This document shows positions 47,612-56,205 of a stretch of 64,000 bases of DNA, in pieces (the first letter of the stretch is position 1; each line of letters begins with the position of its first letter). The notes under the pieces are model-generated. The model did not search any database, was not told the DNA's origin, and saw only the letters and a list, made by a program, of their open reading frames with translations. A program made the position numbers and the translations under genes. The stretch lies in assembly GCA_910580195.1 (NCBI GenBank), contig CAJTWA010000017.1:1-64000 (forward strand), read 5' to 3'. Source of the stretch: an uncultured Lachnospiraceae bacterium. GTDB taxonomy: Bacteria; Bacillota; Clostridia; Lachnospirales; Lachnospiraceae.

Positions 47612-47786
47612 CAGTCATTGCACTCCTTCGATAACAGGCCGTATGTTCTGTATGTAACATAATATATTCCAAGTTCCTATTTTCTGGCGGTCATTGCCGC
47701 TCCTCCGATAACAGGCCGTATGTTTTGTATGTAACGTAATATATTCCAAGTTCCTATTTTCCGCCAGTCATTGCCACTCCTTCGAT
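47558..47786 (-). repeat. Triplicated 75-77 bp unit spanning the permease/galactosidase junction
   Basis: Three consecutive units (47710-47786, 47633-47709 and 47558-47632) read on the minus strand as ATCGAAGGAGTGGCAATGAC ... GGAAAATAGGAACTTGGAAT ... and so on. The first carries the permease C-terminus (IEGVAMTGGK and stop), and the last carries the ribosome site, GTG start and first codons of the galactosidase. The middle unit contains a five-codon ORF with its own ribosome site. Confidence 0.92.
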
Positions 47787-48578
47787 AAAATGCCTTTGGA
47801 AGATTAAATATAAAATTACCATTGGCAGCATTGCCAGCAGGGAACCTGCCATCAGCACCGGGTAATTTGTGCTGAACTGCCCGTTCAGGGTGGATAGCCC
47901 TGCCGAAAGTGTGGTATGGTTGATATTTGTATTGGCAACCAGAGGCCACATCAAGTCGGTATAGGCAAATACGGCCGTAAATACGGACAGGGCTGCCACG
48001 GAAGATTTCGTCAGCGGGAACAGCACCTTGGTAAAGGTCTGCCATCTGGTGCACCCGTCCAGATAAGCGGCTTCTGCAATTTCATCTGGAATCCCCATAT
48101 AGGCTTGGCGCAGGAAGAACACGCCGAAGGCGCTGACAAGCCCCGGGAACACGAGGGAAAACAGGCTGTCTGTCATTCCTACCTTTGCAAGCATCTGGTA
48201 TTGGGGGATAATGAAAATCTGCCCCGGGATCATCTGCTGTATAATCACTAACACAAACAGGAGGTTCTTCCCTTTGAATTCCAGCTTTGCAAAGGCATAG
48301 CCTGCCATGGAGCAAAAGCCCACGGCGCAGAGGACACGGAATAAAATCATCAACGCCGTATTTAAGTAGAGGTTCCCAAAGGGCAGCAGGTCTAAAGCCT
48401 TTGCAAAGGAATCCATGTTCCACTGGGAAGGTAAAACCGTAGGCGGAATCTGCATAACCTCTGAATTTGTCTTAAATGCCGTGAAAAGCATCCAGATAAA
48501 CGGAAAAACCATAACGGCAGAACCAAGGATTAATGCGGCGTAGATGCCAATTGTGCTCCATTTTTTTGTCTTTGCCAT
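47754..48578 (-). CDS. Alpha-galactoside ABC transporter permease (MalG-like)
   Basis: The 274-residue protein has six membrane helices and the EAA loop DEIAEAAYLDGCTRWQTFTK. Upstream in the operon are the partner permease and binding protein, and downstream is the GH36 enzyme, so it imports raffinose-type or melibiose-type sugars. The ATG at 48578 lies 15 bases after the previous gene with GGAGGGCAAAG upstream. The ATPase is not encoded here; a shared MsiK-like subunit is expected. The 3' end is the first copy of the junction repeat. Confidence 0.93.
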   Translation of the reverse strand: MAKTKKWSTIGIYAALILGSAVMVFPFIWMLFTAFKTNSEVMQIPPTVLPSQWNMDSFAKALDLLPFGNLYLNTALMILFRVLCAVGFCSMAGYAFAKLEFKGKNLLFVLVIIQQMIPGQIFIIPQYQMLAKVGMTDSLFSLVFPGLVSAFGVFFLRQAYMGIPDEIAEAAYLDGCTRWQTFTKVLFPLTKSSVAALSVFTAVFAYTDLMWPLVANTNINHTTLSAGLSTLNGQFSTNYPVLMAGSLLAMLPMVILYLIFQRHFIEGVAMTGGK

Positions 48579-48593
48579 GTTCTTTGCCCTCCT

Positions 48594-49481
48594 TTACACT
48601 TCGTAATTGACCCATTTTTTCTGGCCGATGAACTGGATGCCCGTGATAAGCCCAATCAGGATTACCGTAAAGATGACGATTGCAGATGCATAGCCCCGGT
48701 TCCCGGAAACAAAGGATTCCCGGTAGAACAGGTACATCAGGGATTGGGACTTGCTAAGCGCCGGGTTCCCTTCCCCCACCATCATGTAAATCAAGTCATA
48801 GACCTTGATGGAGGCCATCAGACGCATAATCATTACCACAAAAAGGGTAGGGGAAACCATTGGCAGCGTAATGCGGAAAAACTGCTGGATTTTCGTTGCC
48901 CCGTCCAAACTTGCGGCTTCATAGTAAGATTTTGAAATATTCTGGATGCCGGAAAGGAGAAGCACCGCATCATAGCCGATGGAACTCCAGATTGCTACAA
49001 TTGCCACTGTCAGGATGACGATTTTGGGGTCTGTAATCCATCCTGTATCCAGATGGAACATGGTATTGATAATGCCATATTCTGAGTTGAACATCCATTT
49101 CCAGACCATGGCAACGGCTGCCGGGGCTACCACCATAGGCAGGAAGAAAATAGCCCGGAATACGACTTTGCCGCGGATTTTGGAATTTAAGAGGATTGCT
49201 ACCAAAAGGGCAAGCAGGACCCCTACCGGGACAGTCAGGATACAGAACAGCAGCGTGTTCCATGTAGCCCTCCAGAATTCCCCGCTGGTAAGCATTGTCA
49301 CGTAGTTGCCAAGCCCCACAAAATCATAGTCGCCAAATGCTTTTGCAGAGGTAAAACTTAAATAAATGGTCTGGATTAACGGATAGACATTTAAGATTAA
49401 AAGCCCGATAATGGTTGGGGCTACGAAAGAATATCCGTAGATATGGTCTTGGTTCCTGCGGAACTGATTTTTCTTTGCCAT
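48594..49481 (-). CDS. Alpha-galactoside ABC transporter permease (MalF-like)
   Basis: The 295-residue protein has six membrane helices and the EAA loop SKSYYEAASLDGATKIQQFFRITLP. The N-terminus, KKNQFRRNQDHIYGYSF, is basic and cytoplasmic. It follows the binding-protein gene after a small hairpin. AGGAGAAAAGAA precedes the ATG at 49481. It forms a heterodimer with the product of 47754-48578. Confidence 0.93.
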   Translation of the reverse strand: MAKKNQFRRNQDHIYGYSFVAPTIIGLLILNVYPLIQTIYLSFTSAKAFGDYDFVGLGNYVTMLTSGEFWRATWNTLLFCILTVPVGVLLALLVAILLNSKIRGKVVFRAIFFLPMVVAPAAVAMVWKWMFNSEYGIINTMFHLDTGWITDPKIVILTVAIVAIWSSIGYDAVLLLSGIQNISKSYYEAASLDGATKIQQFFRITLPMVSPTLFVVMIMRLMASIKVYDLIYMMVGEGNPALSKSQSLMYLFYRESFVSGNRGYASAIVIFTVILIGLITGIQFIGQKKWVNYEV

Positions 49482-49512
49482 TTCTTTTCTCCTTGCATGA
49501 TATAGTTAGGCT

Positions 49513-49535
49513 GTTCATGGGATGCCTATGAACCC
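49513..49535 (-). terminator. Small hairpin between binding-protein and permease genes
   Basis: GTTCAT and ATGAAC pair around a nine-base loop in the 97-base gap. Such hairpins often protect the abundant binding-protein message or dampen permease expression. It lacks a clear T run, so it is not a strong terminator. Confidence 0.4.
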
Positions 49536-49578
49536 TTAAGATGTTTTTTCCATCCTTTTTGCAGAACTAGCAGGGAAA

Positions 49579-50853
49579 TTAATATTTCCTTATTTCCTCT
49601 GTTACGATATCCTGAATGTTTTCAATGCCGTCCTCCACGCTGATGTTACCGGCGTAAATGTCAAGCACCCCGACTTCCACTTTCGGCTCCCATGCGGGCC
49701 GGGAGGGGTTCGTTAAGTATTTCACGTTATAATGGAACATGGGCAGGATATTTTCTGCGTGGATGTCATACCCGTTTTCTGCAAACGTCTGCACCCAAGT
49801 ATCTTCCAGCCCATTGAACGCTGGGATGGCAACCCCGGTTTCCCCTTGGAGCCGCTGCCCTTCCTCAGAGCCTAAATATGCCAGGAAATCCATGGCGGCC
49901 TCTTTCTTCTTCCCCTTTGCGGAGGTAGCATAAGATACGCTGTTGGAAATGGATGCCCGCCCATCGCCATTTTTTGGGTTTGGGCATTTGGGCAGCACTG
50001 CTACGTCCCATTTTCCATTCATGTCCCCATATGTCTTGCAGAGGTTTACCAAATCCCAGCTGCCTGCATAGTACATGGCCCCCTGCCCGGAAAAGAACAG
50101 CTCCGAAGCCCCTGTATTTGCAAACTGTGCCTGTGTGGGGCACCATTCCTTTTCCTGAAGCCCGATGTAATAGGCAATGGCCTCTTTGGTGGCAGGGTCG
50201 GTATAGGTGGGGGCTGACCCATCCTCATTTAAGATTGTGCCGCCATTTTGGTATACAAAATTCCAGTAGCCAATCTGGTCGTGGGAGTATGCCATATACC
50301 CAAATTTACCTGTTTCCTGAAAAATTTTTTCCGAAGTTTCCTCCAAATCTTCCCAAGTCCAGTCCTCATTGGGGTATTTGGCCCCTGCTGCGTCAAAGAC
50401 TTCTTTGTTGTAGAGCAGCGCCACAATATCCTTGTCTTTTGGCACGCCGTACATGTTCCCGTCGCTGCCTTTTGCATTTTCCACTGCCCCGCTGTCAAAG
50501 TTTTCGGCATTTACCAAATCCGTGCAGTCGGCCAGCATCCCGGCATCGGCGTACTTAAACATTTGGTTGGAATGCATCCAGAAAATGTCCGGCATAGTGT
50601 TGCTGACAGCCGAGGCTTCCAGTTTTGTCCAGTATTCATCCCATCCTAGGGCCTGTACCTCAATCTCAACCTCTGGGTGCTCTTTGGTGTAGGCGGCCGC
50701 AAGTTCTTCCATGCCGGCTTTCTGCCCCTGGTTCCAAATCTGGAAAATCAGCTTGTTTCCCCCGTCTGTCCCTTTTGCCCCGCAGGCGGTTAGGCCAAGC
50801 GCCATGATGCCAAAGACAAGGGCGGCGGCTCTTTGTTTCATGTTTCTTTTCAT
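49579..50853 (-). CDS. Alpha-galactoside ABC transporter solute-binding lipoprotein
   Basis: The 424-residue protein has a lipoprotein signal (MALGLTACGAKG, cysteine about residue 24). It also has the carbohydrate-binding protein signature: LIFQIWNQGQKAGMEELAAAY near the start, TMPDIFWMHSNQ, and AMYYAGSWDLVNL. It captures the sugar outside the membrane and delivers it to the two permeases. AAGGAGGAAAG lies before the ATG at 50853; the frame upstream is open but leads into the operator. It is the first gene of the locus. Confidence 0.94.
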   Translation of the reverse strand: MKRNMKQRAAALVFGIMALGLTACGAKGTDGGNKLIFQIWNQGQKAGMEELAAAYTKEHPEVEIEVQALGWDEYWTKLEASAVSNTMPDIFWMHSNQMFKYADAGMLADCTDLVNAENFDSGAVENAKGSDGNMYGVPKDKDIVALLYNKEVFDAAGAKYPNEDWTWEDLEETSEKIFQETGKFGYMAYSHDQIGYWNFVYQNGGTILNEDGSAPTYTDPATKEAIAYYIGLQEKEWCPTQAQFANTGASELFFSGQGAMYYAGSWDLVNLCKTYGDMNGKWDVAVLPKCPNPKNGDGRASISNSVSYATSAKGKKKEAAMDFLAYLGSEEGQRLQGETGVAIPAFNGLEDTWVQTFAENGYDIHAENILPMFHYNVKYLTNPSRPAWEPKVEVGVLDIYAGNISVEDGIENIQDIVTEEIRKY

Positions 50854-50938
50854 AACTTTCCTCCTTTTTGTTTGGTGTTTTGATACTAATATTCTAGCAA
50901 TGCCCCTTGTTTTCCCACCATAGCCCAATGCCCCTATT

Positions 50939-50999
50939 TATATACCAAAATGCACACCTTGAAAAAATCTTGTTTCCATGGTGTGCATTTTGGTATATA
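50939..50999. promoter_or_regulatory. Divergent promoter/operator with a perfect 20-bp inverted repeat
   Basis: TATATACCAAAATGCACACC (50939-50958) and its exact reverse complement (50980-50999) flank a 21-base spacer. The outer ends supply TATAAT-like -10 boxes in both directions: TATAAT at 50996-51001 for the AraC gene and TATAAA reading leftward for the binding-protein operon. The symmetry suits a dimeric AraC-type regulator controlling both promoters. Confidence 0.8.
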
Positions 51000-51044
51000 A
51001 TCAGTTTAAACCTTAACGTGAGCATATGCATGAGGAGGAATGAT

Positions 51045-51971
51045 ATGAAACCCGGCATGTTTTATTTATTTCCGAACCAAAATTACCTTGACCTCCGCCC
51101 ATACCAGTCTGGCTATGCGGATAATGCCCCTAACGCGTCTTTTGGCCCGGCTGTCCGGAACCATTACCTGTTCCATTACGTGATTTCCGGCGCGGGCTCT
51201 TTGACCTCTAATGCCCCGGACGGCACGGAGTACCATTTCCACATCCATTCCGGGCAGGGATTTATGATTTTCCCTAACCAGATTACCACTTATTATGCGG
51301 ATCAGCAGTACCCTTGGGAGTATGTCTGGATTGAATTTGACGGGATGCTTGCCCCGGAAATCCTCCGGCTGTCCGGCTTAAGCATCGAATCCCCTATCTA
51401 TAACTCAAATGATAAAATCCTTACCCAAGTGCTGATGGACGCCATGATGGAGATGGCAAGGCCGGACAAAGATGCAGAATACTATAATGCTGCAACGGGG
51501 GATTTGCCTTTGAAATCTTCCCTTTCTGCCTCGGCGGAAACACAGTTTTACAAAATGTCAAAGCTCTATCTGTTTGCGGACTGCCTTGCACGTTCTTCGG
51601 CTTCTGCCAAAATGGGCCATTCCAGCGGCTCCATGGCAGACTATTATTTGCAGAAATCCTTTACGTATATTGAGCATAATTTCCAAGACCCAATTACCGT
51701 AGAATCCATTGCTGCCCAGTGCAACATCCACCGGAACCGGCTCCTGAAGATTTTCAAGGACAAGATAGGGAAGGGGCCGCAGGCTTATTTGATTGAATAC
51801 CGCATGTCAAAGGCCGCCCAGCTTTTGATTACCACAAGCCTTTCTGTCAATGAAATCGGAAATGCCGTGGGCTATCCGAACCAACTGCATTTTTCAAGGG
51901 CATTTAAGCATATCTATGGGGTTTCCCCGAAGCAGTATAAAGAGATGGTGAAGGAATTCTCAGAGGTATAA
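51045..51971 (+). CDS. AraC-family regulator of the alpha-galactoside locus
   Basis: The 308-residue protein has an N-terminal cupin sugar-sensing domain (HYLFHYVISGAGSL ... GQGFMIFPNQITTYYADQ). A C-terminal pair of helix-turn-helices follows (ITVESIAAQCNIHRNRLLKIF, then SVNEIGNAVGYPNQLHFSRAFK). It is divergent from the transport/galactosidase operon and probably activates it when alpha-galactosides are present. GAGGAGG precedes the ATG at 51045. The perfect inverted repeat upstream is its likely binding site. Confidence 0.93.
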   Translation: MKPGMFYLFPNQNYLDLRPYQSGYADNAPNASFGPAVRNHYLFHYVISGAGSLTSNAPDGTEYHFHIHSGQGFMIFPNQITTYYADQQYPWEYVWIEFDGMLAPEILRLSGLSIESPIYNSNDKILTQVLMDAMMEMARPDKDAEYYNAATGDLPLKSSLSASAETQFYKMSKLYLFADCLARSSASAKMGHSSGSMADYYLQKSFTYIEHNFQDPITVESIAAQCNIHRNRLLKIFKDKIGKGPQAYLIEYRMSKAAQLLITTSLSVNEIGNAVGYPNQLHFSRAFKHIYGVSPKQYKEMVKEFSEV

Positions 51972-52199
51972 GGCCGGAACCATGGCATGTTGCGGCTTGG
52001 GCGGGGAAGGATAGGGATAGGGCTGGAAAATGGCAGCCAGAAGCATATTTTTGTGAAATTGTGTGCATGGCTGCGGCGAAAGGGATTGGGAGAAAAATGA
52101 AGAATCTGGTGGCTTTTATCTTTGCGGGATGGTATAATAATAAGAGTTAACTATTACAGCGAATAAGCAAAAACAGAACATAGGAAGGGGGCTTTGCCC

Positions 52200-52553
52200 A
52201 TGGGCAATTTATTTGTCGAATATCCAAAATGCAGCACTTGCAAAAAAGCAAAGCAGTGGCTTTTCGACCACAACGTAGCATTTGAGGACCGCGATATCAA
52301 GGAACAGAACCCCACGGAGGAAGAACTGAAGGGATGGCATGAAAGGAGCGGGCTGGATATCAAGCGTTTTTTCAATACCAGCGGCATGCTGTATAAGGAA
52401 ATGAAGTTAAAAGACCGGCTGCCGGAGATGCCTTTGGAGGAAAAATACAGCCTGCTTGCCACTGACGGGATGCTGGTGAAACGCCCAATCCTTGTGACAG
52501 AGAAAGGCATTACCACAGGCTTTAAGCCGGAAGAATGGGAGAAATTGATATAA
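52200..52553 (+). CDS. ArsC/Spx-type arsenate reductase family protein
   Basis: The 117-residue protein has a thioredoxin-like fold with EYPKCSTCKKAKQWL (CxxC at about residues 10-13) and the conserved arginine-proline KRPILV. Members include ArsC-like reductases and YffB; Spx proteins have the same fold but bind RNA polymerase. No arsenic genes are nearby, so a general redox role is more likely. The ATG at 52200 follows GGAAGGGGG. Its last codons start a repeat that continues into the acylphosphatase gene. Confidence 0.88.
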   Translation: MGNLFVEYPKCSTCKKAKQWLFDHNVAFEDRDIKEQNPTEEELKGWHERSGLDIKRFFNTSGMLYKEMKLKDRLPEMPLEEKYSLLATDGMLVKRPILVTEKGITTGFKPEEWEKLI

Positions 52554-52672
52554 GGGAGAGGATTTTGGGCCATGCTTCTGGCGAAAGGCCAGAGGGATGG
52601 GAGAAATCAGGATAATGGAGAGGATTTTGAGCCATGTCTTTGGCGAAAGCCAGAGGGATGGGAAGAATGATG
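52526..52672 (+). repeat. 61-62 bp tandem duplication at the ArsC/acylphosphatase junction
   Basis: Two full units (52526-52587 and 52588-52648) and a partial third begin GCC(G/A)GA-(A/G)-G-(A/G)-ATGGGA. The first holds the last codons and stop of the ArsC-like gene. The second holds the start codon and ribosome region (GGAGAGGATTTTGAGCCATG) of the acylphosphatase, so that protein's first residues are encoded by the repeat. The copies are about 85% identical. Confidence 0.85.
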
Positions 52673-53029
52673 GGAAAGGCTGCGGACAGAATGGGGAAGA
52701 TATTAAAGTCAATTCTGGGGTTCAACCAGAAGGAAGAAGAATTTGTGCCAAAAGAAGGGGCTATCAGGGAACATTTTTTATTTACCGGAAGGGTGCAGTG
52801 CGTAGGGTTCCGGTTCCGTGCCGGGAACTTAGCGACGCATTATGGGGTGACAGGATGGATCCGCAACAATGACGACGGTTCCGTGGAGGCAGAGATGCAG
52901 GGCAGGGAAGAGGAACTGGACAAAATCATCCAAGCGCTGCAGCAGGATGATTATATCCGCATTGACTGGATGGAACGGGACAGGATGGAGCTTGAGCCGG
53001 GGGAACGGAAGTTTTCCGTCCGGTATTAA
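52634..53029 (+). CDS. acyP: Acylphosphatase with an N-terminal extension
   Basis: The 131-residue protein has the acylphosphatase core in its last 90 residues: GRVQCVGFRFRAGNLATHYG with the catalytic arginine near residue 60, and GWIRNNDDGSVEAEMQG with the catalytic asparagine near residue 77. It hydrolyses acyl phosphates in the cytoplasm. Classic enzymes have about 90 residues; the extra basic 40-residue leader (MSLAKARGMGRMMGKAADRM) derives partly from the tandem repeat. A start further in, near GFNQKEEEF, cannot be excluded. It lies 80 bases after the ArsC-like gene. Confidence 0.88.
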   Translation: MSLAKARGMGRMMGKAADRMGKILKSILGFNQKEEEFVPKEGAIREHFLFTGRVQCVGFRFRAGNLATHYGVTGWIRNNDDGSVEAEMQGREEELDKIIQALQQDDYIRIDWMERDRMELEPGERKFSVRY

Positions 53030-53165
53030 AACTAGGTTTTCCGTGGGCTTTGGGCGGGGAACGGGAGTTTTAAAGAAGCAGCAGGGACTGGCTGGAAGGC
53101 TGTTTGGCATACAGGCAAACGGCCGGGGAATGGAAGTTTTAAAGAAGCAGTAAGGGACTGCCGGG
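52999..53165 (+). repeat. Repeat of the acylphosphatase gene tail
   Basis: GGGGAACGGAAGTTTT, part of the last codons of the acylphosphatase gene, recurs as GGGGAACGGGAGTTTTAAAG (about 53056) and GGGGAATGGAAGTTTTAAAG (about 53126). The last two copies are about 70 bases apart and both continue AAGCAG. The spacing is irregular. Confidence 0.6.
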
Positions 53166-53263
53166 AAATCAGCCCGCTTACAAAGGAAAAGCAGGCAGGG
53201 CAGAAAGGGATGGATAGGAACATGGTTTTTTAAATTTCAGTTAAGATAAAAGGAGGAGCAGTT

Positions 53264-54730
53264 ATGTTGAAAAATTGGAACAAGCCAGAGCGGCCGGGGT
53301 TGGAAGAACTGGAGGAACGCCTTGAGGCAGCAAGGGCGAAGCTAGCCGTGCAGCAGATGCAGATTAAGGAGCATAAGCTGCCGGTATTTGTGCTGTTTGA
53401 AGGCTGGGGCACTGCCGGCAAGGGCAGCATTTTAGGGAAAATCATCAAGGAAATCGACCCAAGGTTTTTCAAGGTTGCCACCATGGATATCCCCACCGAG
53501 GAAGAAAAGCGCAAGCCGTTTTTGTACCGCTATTTTGTAAAAATTCCGGAGGCTGGGAAATTCTGTTTTCTGGATTCCGGCTGGATGGAAGAAGTGACGC
53601 GGGGCTGCCTCCATGGGGAACTGAAAGAAAAGCAGTACAAGGAGCGGATCGACAGCGTGAAGCGTTTCGAGCGGCAGCTTACGGACAACGGCTACCTTGT
53701 CATGAAGTTTTTCTTCCACATCAGCCAAGAAGAGCAGAAAAAACGCCTCAAAGGCTTGGAAAAGGATGACAATACAAGTTGGCGCGTCAGCGAAAACGAT
53801 ACATGGCAGAACAAGCATTACAGCAAATGCATGAAGGTCTACGACCAATATTTAAACGACACCAATGCCTCCACCTCCCCATGGTATATCGTGGATGCCA
53901 AAAATAAGAAATGGGCGCAGCTCCAAGTGCTGGAAACTTTAGTCAGCGGCATTGAAACTGCGCTGAAAAACAGCGCCATGGCAGTGCCTTTGCTGCAGAA
54001 TGTATTCCCCATGGAAAAAGTGCCCAAGCTTTCTGAAATTTCCTTAGATAAATCTTTGACGGATGAGGAATACAAACGCCAATTGGATGAACTGCAAGGA
54101 AGGCTGCGGGTGCTCCACAATGAACTGTACCGGAAGAAAATCCCAGTGGTTATTGCCTACGAAGGCTGGGATGCAGCAGGCAAGGGCGGCAATATTAAGC
54201 GGATTACCGGGGCGTTGGACCCAAGGGGCTTTGAGGTGCACCCCATTGCAAGCCCCGAACCCCACGAAAAAGCAAGGCATTACCTGTGGCGGTTCTGGAA
54301 CCGTCTGCCTAAGACCGGCCATGTGGCAATTTTTGACCGCACTTGGTATGGGCGGGTGATGGTAGAACGCCTCGAAGGCTTCTGCAGTGAAAATGACTGG
54401 CAGCGTGCTTACAATGAGATAAATGAATTTGAAAAAGAACTGTCTGACTGGGGCGCGGTGATTATCAAGTTCTGGGTGCAGATTGATAAGGACGTCCAGC
54501 TTGCCCGGTTCACCGACCGCCAGAATACGCCGGAAAAACAGTGGAAGATTACGGAGGAGGACTGGCGGAACCGGGATAAATGGGACTTGTATGAAACCGC
54601 AGTCAATGAGATGATGAAAAAGACCAGCACCACCTATGCGCCGTGGCATGTGCTGGAATCTAATGATAAGAAGTATGCAAGGATTAAGGCGCTTCGGATT
54701 GTGATTGAGGAGATTGAGAAGGTTTTGTAA
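53264..54730 (+). CDS. Polyphosphate:AMP phosphotransferase (two-domain PPK2)
   Basis: The 488-residue protein consists of two PPK2 domains with Walker A motifs FEGWGTAGKGS (about residue 45) and YEGWDAAGKGG (about residue 298). The second also has the lid-region FDRTWYGRVMVERLEG. Two-domain PPK2 proteins phosphorylate AMP to ADP using polyphosphate; the first domain is usually less active, and here its lid reads LDSGWMEEVTRG. AAAAGGAGGAG precedes the ATG. A terminator hairpin follows. Confidence 0.9.
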   Translation: MLKNWNKPERPGLEELEERLEAARAKLAVQQMQIKEHKLPVFVLFEGWGTAGKGSILGKIIKEIDPRFFKVATMDIPTEEEKRKPFLYRYFVKIPEAGKFCFLDSGWMEEVTRGCLHGELKEKQYKERIDSVKRFERQLTDNGYLVMKFFFHISQEEQKKRLKGLEKDDNTSWRVSENDTWQNKHYSKCMKVYDQYLNDTNASTSPWYIVDAKNKKWAQLQVLETLVSGIETALKNSAMAVPLLQNVFPMEKVPKLSEISLDKSLTDEEYKRQLDELQGRLRVLHNELYRKKIPVVIAYEGWDAAGKGGNIKRITGALDPRGFEVHPIASPEPHEKARHYLWRFWNRLPKTGHVAIFDRTWYGRVMVERLEGFCSENDWQRAYNEINEFEKELSDWGAVIIKFWVQIDKDVQLARFTDRQNTPEKQWKITEEDWRNRDKWDLYETAVNEMMKKTSTTYAPWHVLESNDKKYARIKALRIVIEEIEKVL

Positions 54731-54810
54731 TTGAGGTAAGTGTTTGGATGAAGGCGCTCTGGGCTGTGGGTTAGGAGATTGGCAGGGCTCTGTAATCGGG
54801 AAAATACAAA

Positions 54811-54850
54811 GGCTGGCAAGGGGCTGTGAGGCTGCCTTTGCCAGCTTTGC
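54811..54850 (+). terminator. Terminator after the PPK2 gene
   Basis: GGCTGGCAAGG (54811-54821) pairs with CCTTTGCCAGC (54835-54845) with one bulged base, followed by TTTGCTCTTG. It lies 80 bases after the stop. Confidence 0.6.
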
Positions 54851-55008
54851 TCTTGTAGGGAATACCTGTACTGCAAATCACTAAAGTTTGTGGCTTTCCT
54901 ATGAGAAAAATCCCTTCCGGGGATATGCAGGGACTGCCCGCTTTGTCCAGATTTTGGTAATAATTGCTCCAGATGGGAAATTAGGAGTAGCAAGCGGAGG
55001 GAAATACA

Positions 55009-56205
55009 TTGCTGAAAAGAATATATGTAGATAATTTCAAAGCCTTAAACCAATTTGAAATGGATTTTGAACCTTTTACGGTAGTTGTCGGAAATAATAT
55101 GTCAGGAAAAAGCACAGTGCTGCAAGTTTTAGATTTTATATCTGGATTTGTACGGGAAGATTTTGGAGTCATTTTGGAACGGAGAGGATGGAAGGTAGCA
55201 GATATTAAATCGCAGCTGCAGAAGTCCCAGAAAATTACCATACGATGCGAAATGGAATTGCCAGCAGGGCCAGAAAACCTACCAGTATATTGGGAAATCC
55301 AGCTTTTAGCATATGCCCAGAAAAATATATTGGAACTGTCCCATGAAACAGTATGGATTCCCGATAGGCAGCGGGACGAATTTTTACTGTCATATTCGTA
55401 TTCCAAGGATGGGGATAACTTTATCAGAAATTATGCAAATGGGGCTTCGGAGGTGTTGCCAAAGCTTCAGGCAAATTTTTCCCTCCTGAAGATGATGGAT
55501 TTCCATGAGTACCCAATATTGCAGGCATTAAAAGATTTTTGGGCAAATTCGGATTCCTTTGAGTTGCTTTCCCCAGAGAAAATGAGGCTTTCCAGCAGGG
55601 GCGAAGTAAATACTATTGGCAGCGCAGGCGAGAAGCTGCCAGCATTTATTAAGTCTATGGCTCCGGGCCAGAAGCAGAATTTTACGGAAAAGGTAAGGCA
55701 GGTTTTGGACAATAAAATTGTAAAAGTTGATGCAAAAACAAAGGGGAAACCGGGATGGACGCACCTGATTGCGGAAGAGGATTATCAAGGCAGGGCATTG
55801 CAGGTTGAATCTAAAAACATGAGCGATGGAACCCTGCGTTTATTGGCGTTTTTGGCTATTTGCGAGATAAATAAAAAAGGGATTATGATGCTGGATGAGA
55901 TAGAAAATGGGATTAATCTGGATTACGCAGAAAAAGTCATCGGCATCCTGCAAGGGAATTGCAAAGAAGGGAACAGGCAGATGGTAGTGACAACCCATAG
56001 CCCGATTTTTTTAGATTATGTAGAACAGGGCCAAATCCGGTATCTGTACCGTGAGCCAAAAATGGGAATTTGTAAATGCAGCATCCTATCAGAAAATAAA
56101 GAGCTGGGTGAAAAAATGGAGTATTTGTATCCGGGGGAACTGCTGATGAACATGAGCAACCAAGAAATTATTGATAAACTGCTTGGGGGAGGGGATGCCC
56201 AATGA
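55009..56205 (+). CDS. AAA/ABC-type ATPase (OLD-like, AAA_21)
   Basis: The 398-residue protein has an RecF/OLD-type ATPase: Walker A GNNMSGKST (residues 28-36), signature-like KNMSDGTLRLLAFLAI (about 272), Walker B IMMLDEIENGI (about 292) and H-loop VVTTHSPIF (about 328). It starts at TTG 55009 after GGAGGG. It overlaps the following Toprim-like gene by four bases. ATPase plus Toprim pairs are typical of anti-phage systems (OLD, Gabija-like, PARIS-like); which type this is cannot be settled by eye. Confidence 0.88.
   Translation: MLKRIYVDNFKALNQFEMDFEPFTVVVGNNMSGKSTVLQVLDFISGFVREDFGVILERRGWKVADIKSQLQKSQKITIRCEMELPAGPENLPVYWEIQLLAYAQKNILELSHETVWIPDRQRDEFLLSYSYSKDGDNFIRNYANGASEVLPKLQANFSLLKMMDFHEYPILQALKDFWANSDSFELLSPEKMRLSSRGEVNTIGSAGEKLPAFIKSMAPGQKQNFTEKVRQVLDNKIVKVDAKTKGKPGWTHLIAEEDYQGRALQVESKNMSDGTLRLLAFLAICEINKKGIMMLDEIENGINLDYAEKVIGILQGNCKEGNRQMVVTTHSPIFLDYVEQGQIRYLYREPKMGICKCSILSENKELGEKMEYLYPGELLMNMSNQEIIDKLLGGGDAQ

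Noticed and set aside
52407..52725. Minus-strand repeat-containing ORFs opposite the ArsC/acylphosphatase junction
   Set aside because: They mirror the 61-62 bp duplication on the opposite strand of two well-supported genes.
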